9,445 bases of DNA from CAVURW01 sp963743595. Lineage in GTDB: Bacteria; Verrucomicrobiota; Verrucomicrobiia; Methylacidiphilales; UBA1321. The stretch is taken from positions 1-9,445 of the forward strand of contig CAVURW010000148.1 in assembly GCA_963743595.1 (NCBI GenBank). The letters run 5' to 3'. Positions 8,294 through 9,445 of the stretch are shown one piece after another (within the stretch, counting starts at the first letter, position 1; each line of letters opens with the position of its first letter). A program made the position numbers and the translations under genes. Under the pieces are notes generated by a model. The model was not told where the DNA came from. It searched no databases and saw only the letters and a list, made by a program, of their open reading frames with translations.

Positions 8294-9445
8294 CCTGATC
8301 CAGGATGCCGCGTTTCACTTCCTGCCGTTGCACCAGCTCGCCCACCAAATTCTTCAACGATATTGGGGTTTCGGAATTCTCCTTTAGCACTTGGATAATT
8401 GCCCACCGAAGGACAATTTCCTCATGTCGTCGTTGGAAGCTCGGGGCAAAAAAGGCGGCATCCTGGCGATTGTCGCTAAACACCAGCAGACTCTTTCCCC
8501 GACCAGGCAATTTGTAAGCGCTTGGCTTGTTTGCCGGCAGGTGTGCGTAAAGGACTTCGCCCACAATCTCAGACATGGCTTGGTCGCCAGGATGGAAGGG
8601 GGTCACGATCTCGAACCGATCGCGGGCCCCACAGGACGGGCAGTTGCTCATCCAGGCATCCCGTTCTTGGTTTTCTTCGGGCTGTTTGAGTTCGGCACGG
8701 CAAGTTTCCAGCCACTCTCGCGGCTTATCTTCCGGTAGCAGGCGATCTTTTATTTGGCCGGATTGGAAGCTCACGAAGCACTGACGCAGGGTGGCTTCCT
8801 CTTCCGCCTCATCCTCGGGATTGACACCGTGGGCCTTCGGCTTCAACCAAAAAACAGCCCGTTTCCAAGCTCCGTGGCTGGGCCTGCGTCCTTTCAGGAG
8901 TCCCTGTGCGGCGGACTCATAGCCTTCGAAATAAATCTCCCCGCATTTGCGGCAGGTTAGGAGACGATATCGCTCCCGTTTCTGCTTCTCGTCATAGAAC
9001 GCCCGCACAAACTTGAGTTCGGAAAATCGGTCAGGCGAAACCGCTGAATCCTCCAGCAGAATGGTTGCTTCCTCAATCCCTGTGGCAAAGAAGTGGTACC
9101 GCGCCGGCAGGAGTGGATATGCATCCGCGTTTTCCCGGGCAAATGCCGCCACCGCAACCAGCCCCTTGAGAGCCGCACTGGCGGCTTCAACTGAAACACC
9201 AGGAAACAAGGCGGTCGCTAGCTTCCGAAAATCCATAAATTTATTGACCGACAACAATTGCGAGGCTTTTTGAACACTTGGCTCGCCACTGAATAAATCA
9301 CAAAGCCCGGCCGATAATGGTCTATCCACTTCCACACGGCAGTTCAGGCCGACTTTCTCGATTTCCTGGTTCCAAGTCTGGCTCTCATTGCCATTCGCAT
9401 TTGCACGCGCGCTCGTCAACACTTGATGCAAGGTTTCCCATTCCC
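8139..9445 (-). CDS. Helicase A, fragment 1 of 3: middle part of a large DUF1998-class SF2 helicase (5' end beyond window)
   Basis: This is the first visible part of the helicase that ends at 4479. The frame is open at the right edge and continues upstream of the first possible TTG start (9431) with sensible residues (EWETLHQVL), so the true start, Walker A, Walker B and motif III should lie outside the window. Visible are: a 'PLLPARYHFF' segment (about 9086-9115) that I recognise as typical of large DUF1998 helicases after the first RecA lobe; a CxxC knuckle (CRKCGE, about 8941-8961); a second one (CPSCG, about 8626-8652); and a motif-IV-like VFSDNRQDAAFF (8448-8483), which matches FSDSVQDA in helicase B. 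Sensible protein appears to end around 8290, at or near a run of four C (8288-8291). Beyond that the frame reads about 50 unlikely residues before a stop at 8139, while the next frame over continues the helicase. Confidence 0.85.
   Translation of the reverse strand, partial: EWETLHQVLTSARANANGNESQTWNQEIEKVGLNCRVEVDRPLSAGLCDLFSGEPSVQKASQLLSVNKFMDFRKLATALFPGVSVEAASAALKGLVAVAAFARENADAYPLLPARYHFFATGIEEATILLEDSAVSPDRFSELKFVRAFYDEKQKRERYRLLTCRKCGEIYFEGYESAAQGLLKGRRPSHGAWKRAVFWLKPKAHGVNPEDEAEEEATLRQCFVSFQSGQIKDRLLPEDKPREWLETCRAELKQPEENQERDAWMSNCPSCGARDRFEIVTPFHPGDQAMSEIVGEVLYAHLPANKPSAYKLPGRGKSLLVFSDNRQDAAFFAPSFQRRHEEIVLRWAIIQVLKENSETPISLKNLVGELVQRQEVKRGILDQDGEQPKADDVESAYPGKSAGRVLLARGSEKFPGRSWAGDRQLWLRTSNHQR

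Noticed and set aside
1..9445. Firm assignment to Druantia, DISARM or Dpd
   Set aside because: No DruA/DruH, DrmD/DrmE, methyltransferase or DpdA-type gene lies in the window, and both helicases are truncated. Motif recognition alone cannot separate these families.

Overview
The window is almost entirely two very large genes read on the minus strand. Each encodes a multidomain superfamily 2 (SF2) DNA helicase of the DUF1998-associated (MrfA/YprA-like) class. Neither gene is complete. The upstream gene (helicase A) enters from the right edge without its start and ends at 4479. After 33 bases the downstream gene (helicase B) starts at 4445 and runs off the left edge in an open frame of 1481 codons. 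No rRNA, tRNA, CRISPR array, insertion sequence, promoter or terminator was recognised. The many plus-strand open frames are antisense shadows of these genes.

Layout in transcription order. (1) 9445 to about 8290: helicase A from just after its presumed first RecA lobe, with two zinc-knuckle pairs and a motif-IV-like segment. (2) About 8290 to 7816: a 0.48 kb stretch where the reading frame must be changed three times, each time in the same direction (one surplus base), to keep a sensible protein. (3) 7823 to 4479: helicase motifs V and VI, more cysteine pairs, the DUF1998 signature with its cysteine cluster, and a roughly 360-residue tail resembling a phospholipase-D-like / MIT_C-like domain. 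(4) 4445 to the left edge: helicase B, with Walker A, a DELH Walker B, motif III, motifs V and VI, zinc-knuckle insertions and a charged coiled-coil-like insert.

The two proteins look like distant paralogues. Both have an elaborated helicase core with cysteine-rich insertions between RecA lobes, very similar motif V/VI neighbourhoods and a shared 'YSFP' segment. Large DUF1998 helicases next to, or fused to, PLD-like domains are known from bacterial anti-phage and DNA-modification islands (DISARM DrmA/DrmB/DrmC, the Dpd cluster with DpdJ/DpdK, Druantia DruE). A two-helicase plus PLD-like module in such an island is therefore a reasonable inference, but no named system can be assigned from this window, because neighbouring genes and both termini are missing.

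The host is probably a bacterium of moderate G+C (somewhat above 50% by eye). Helicase B has no clear Shine-Dalgarno sequence. I cannot assign a phylum. The clustered frame changes may mean that helicase A is decaying, or that the assembly has local insertion errors.
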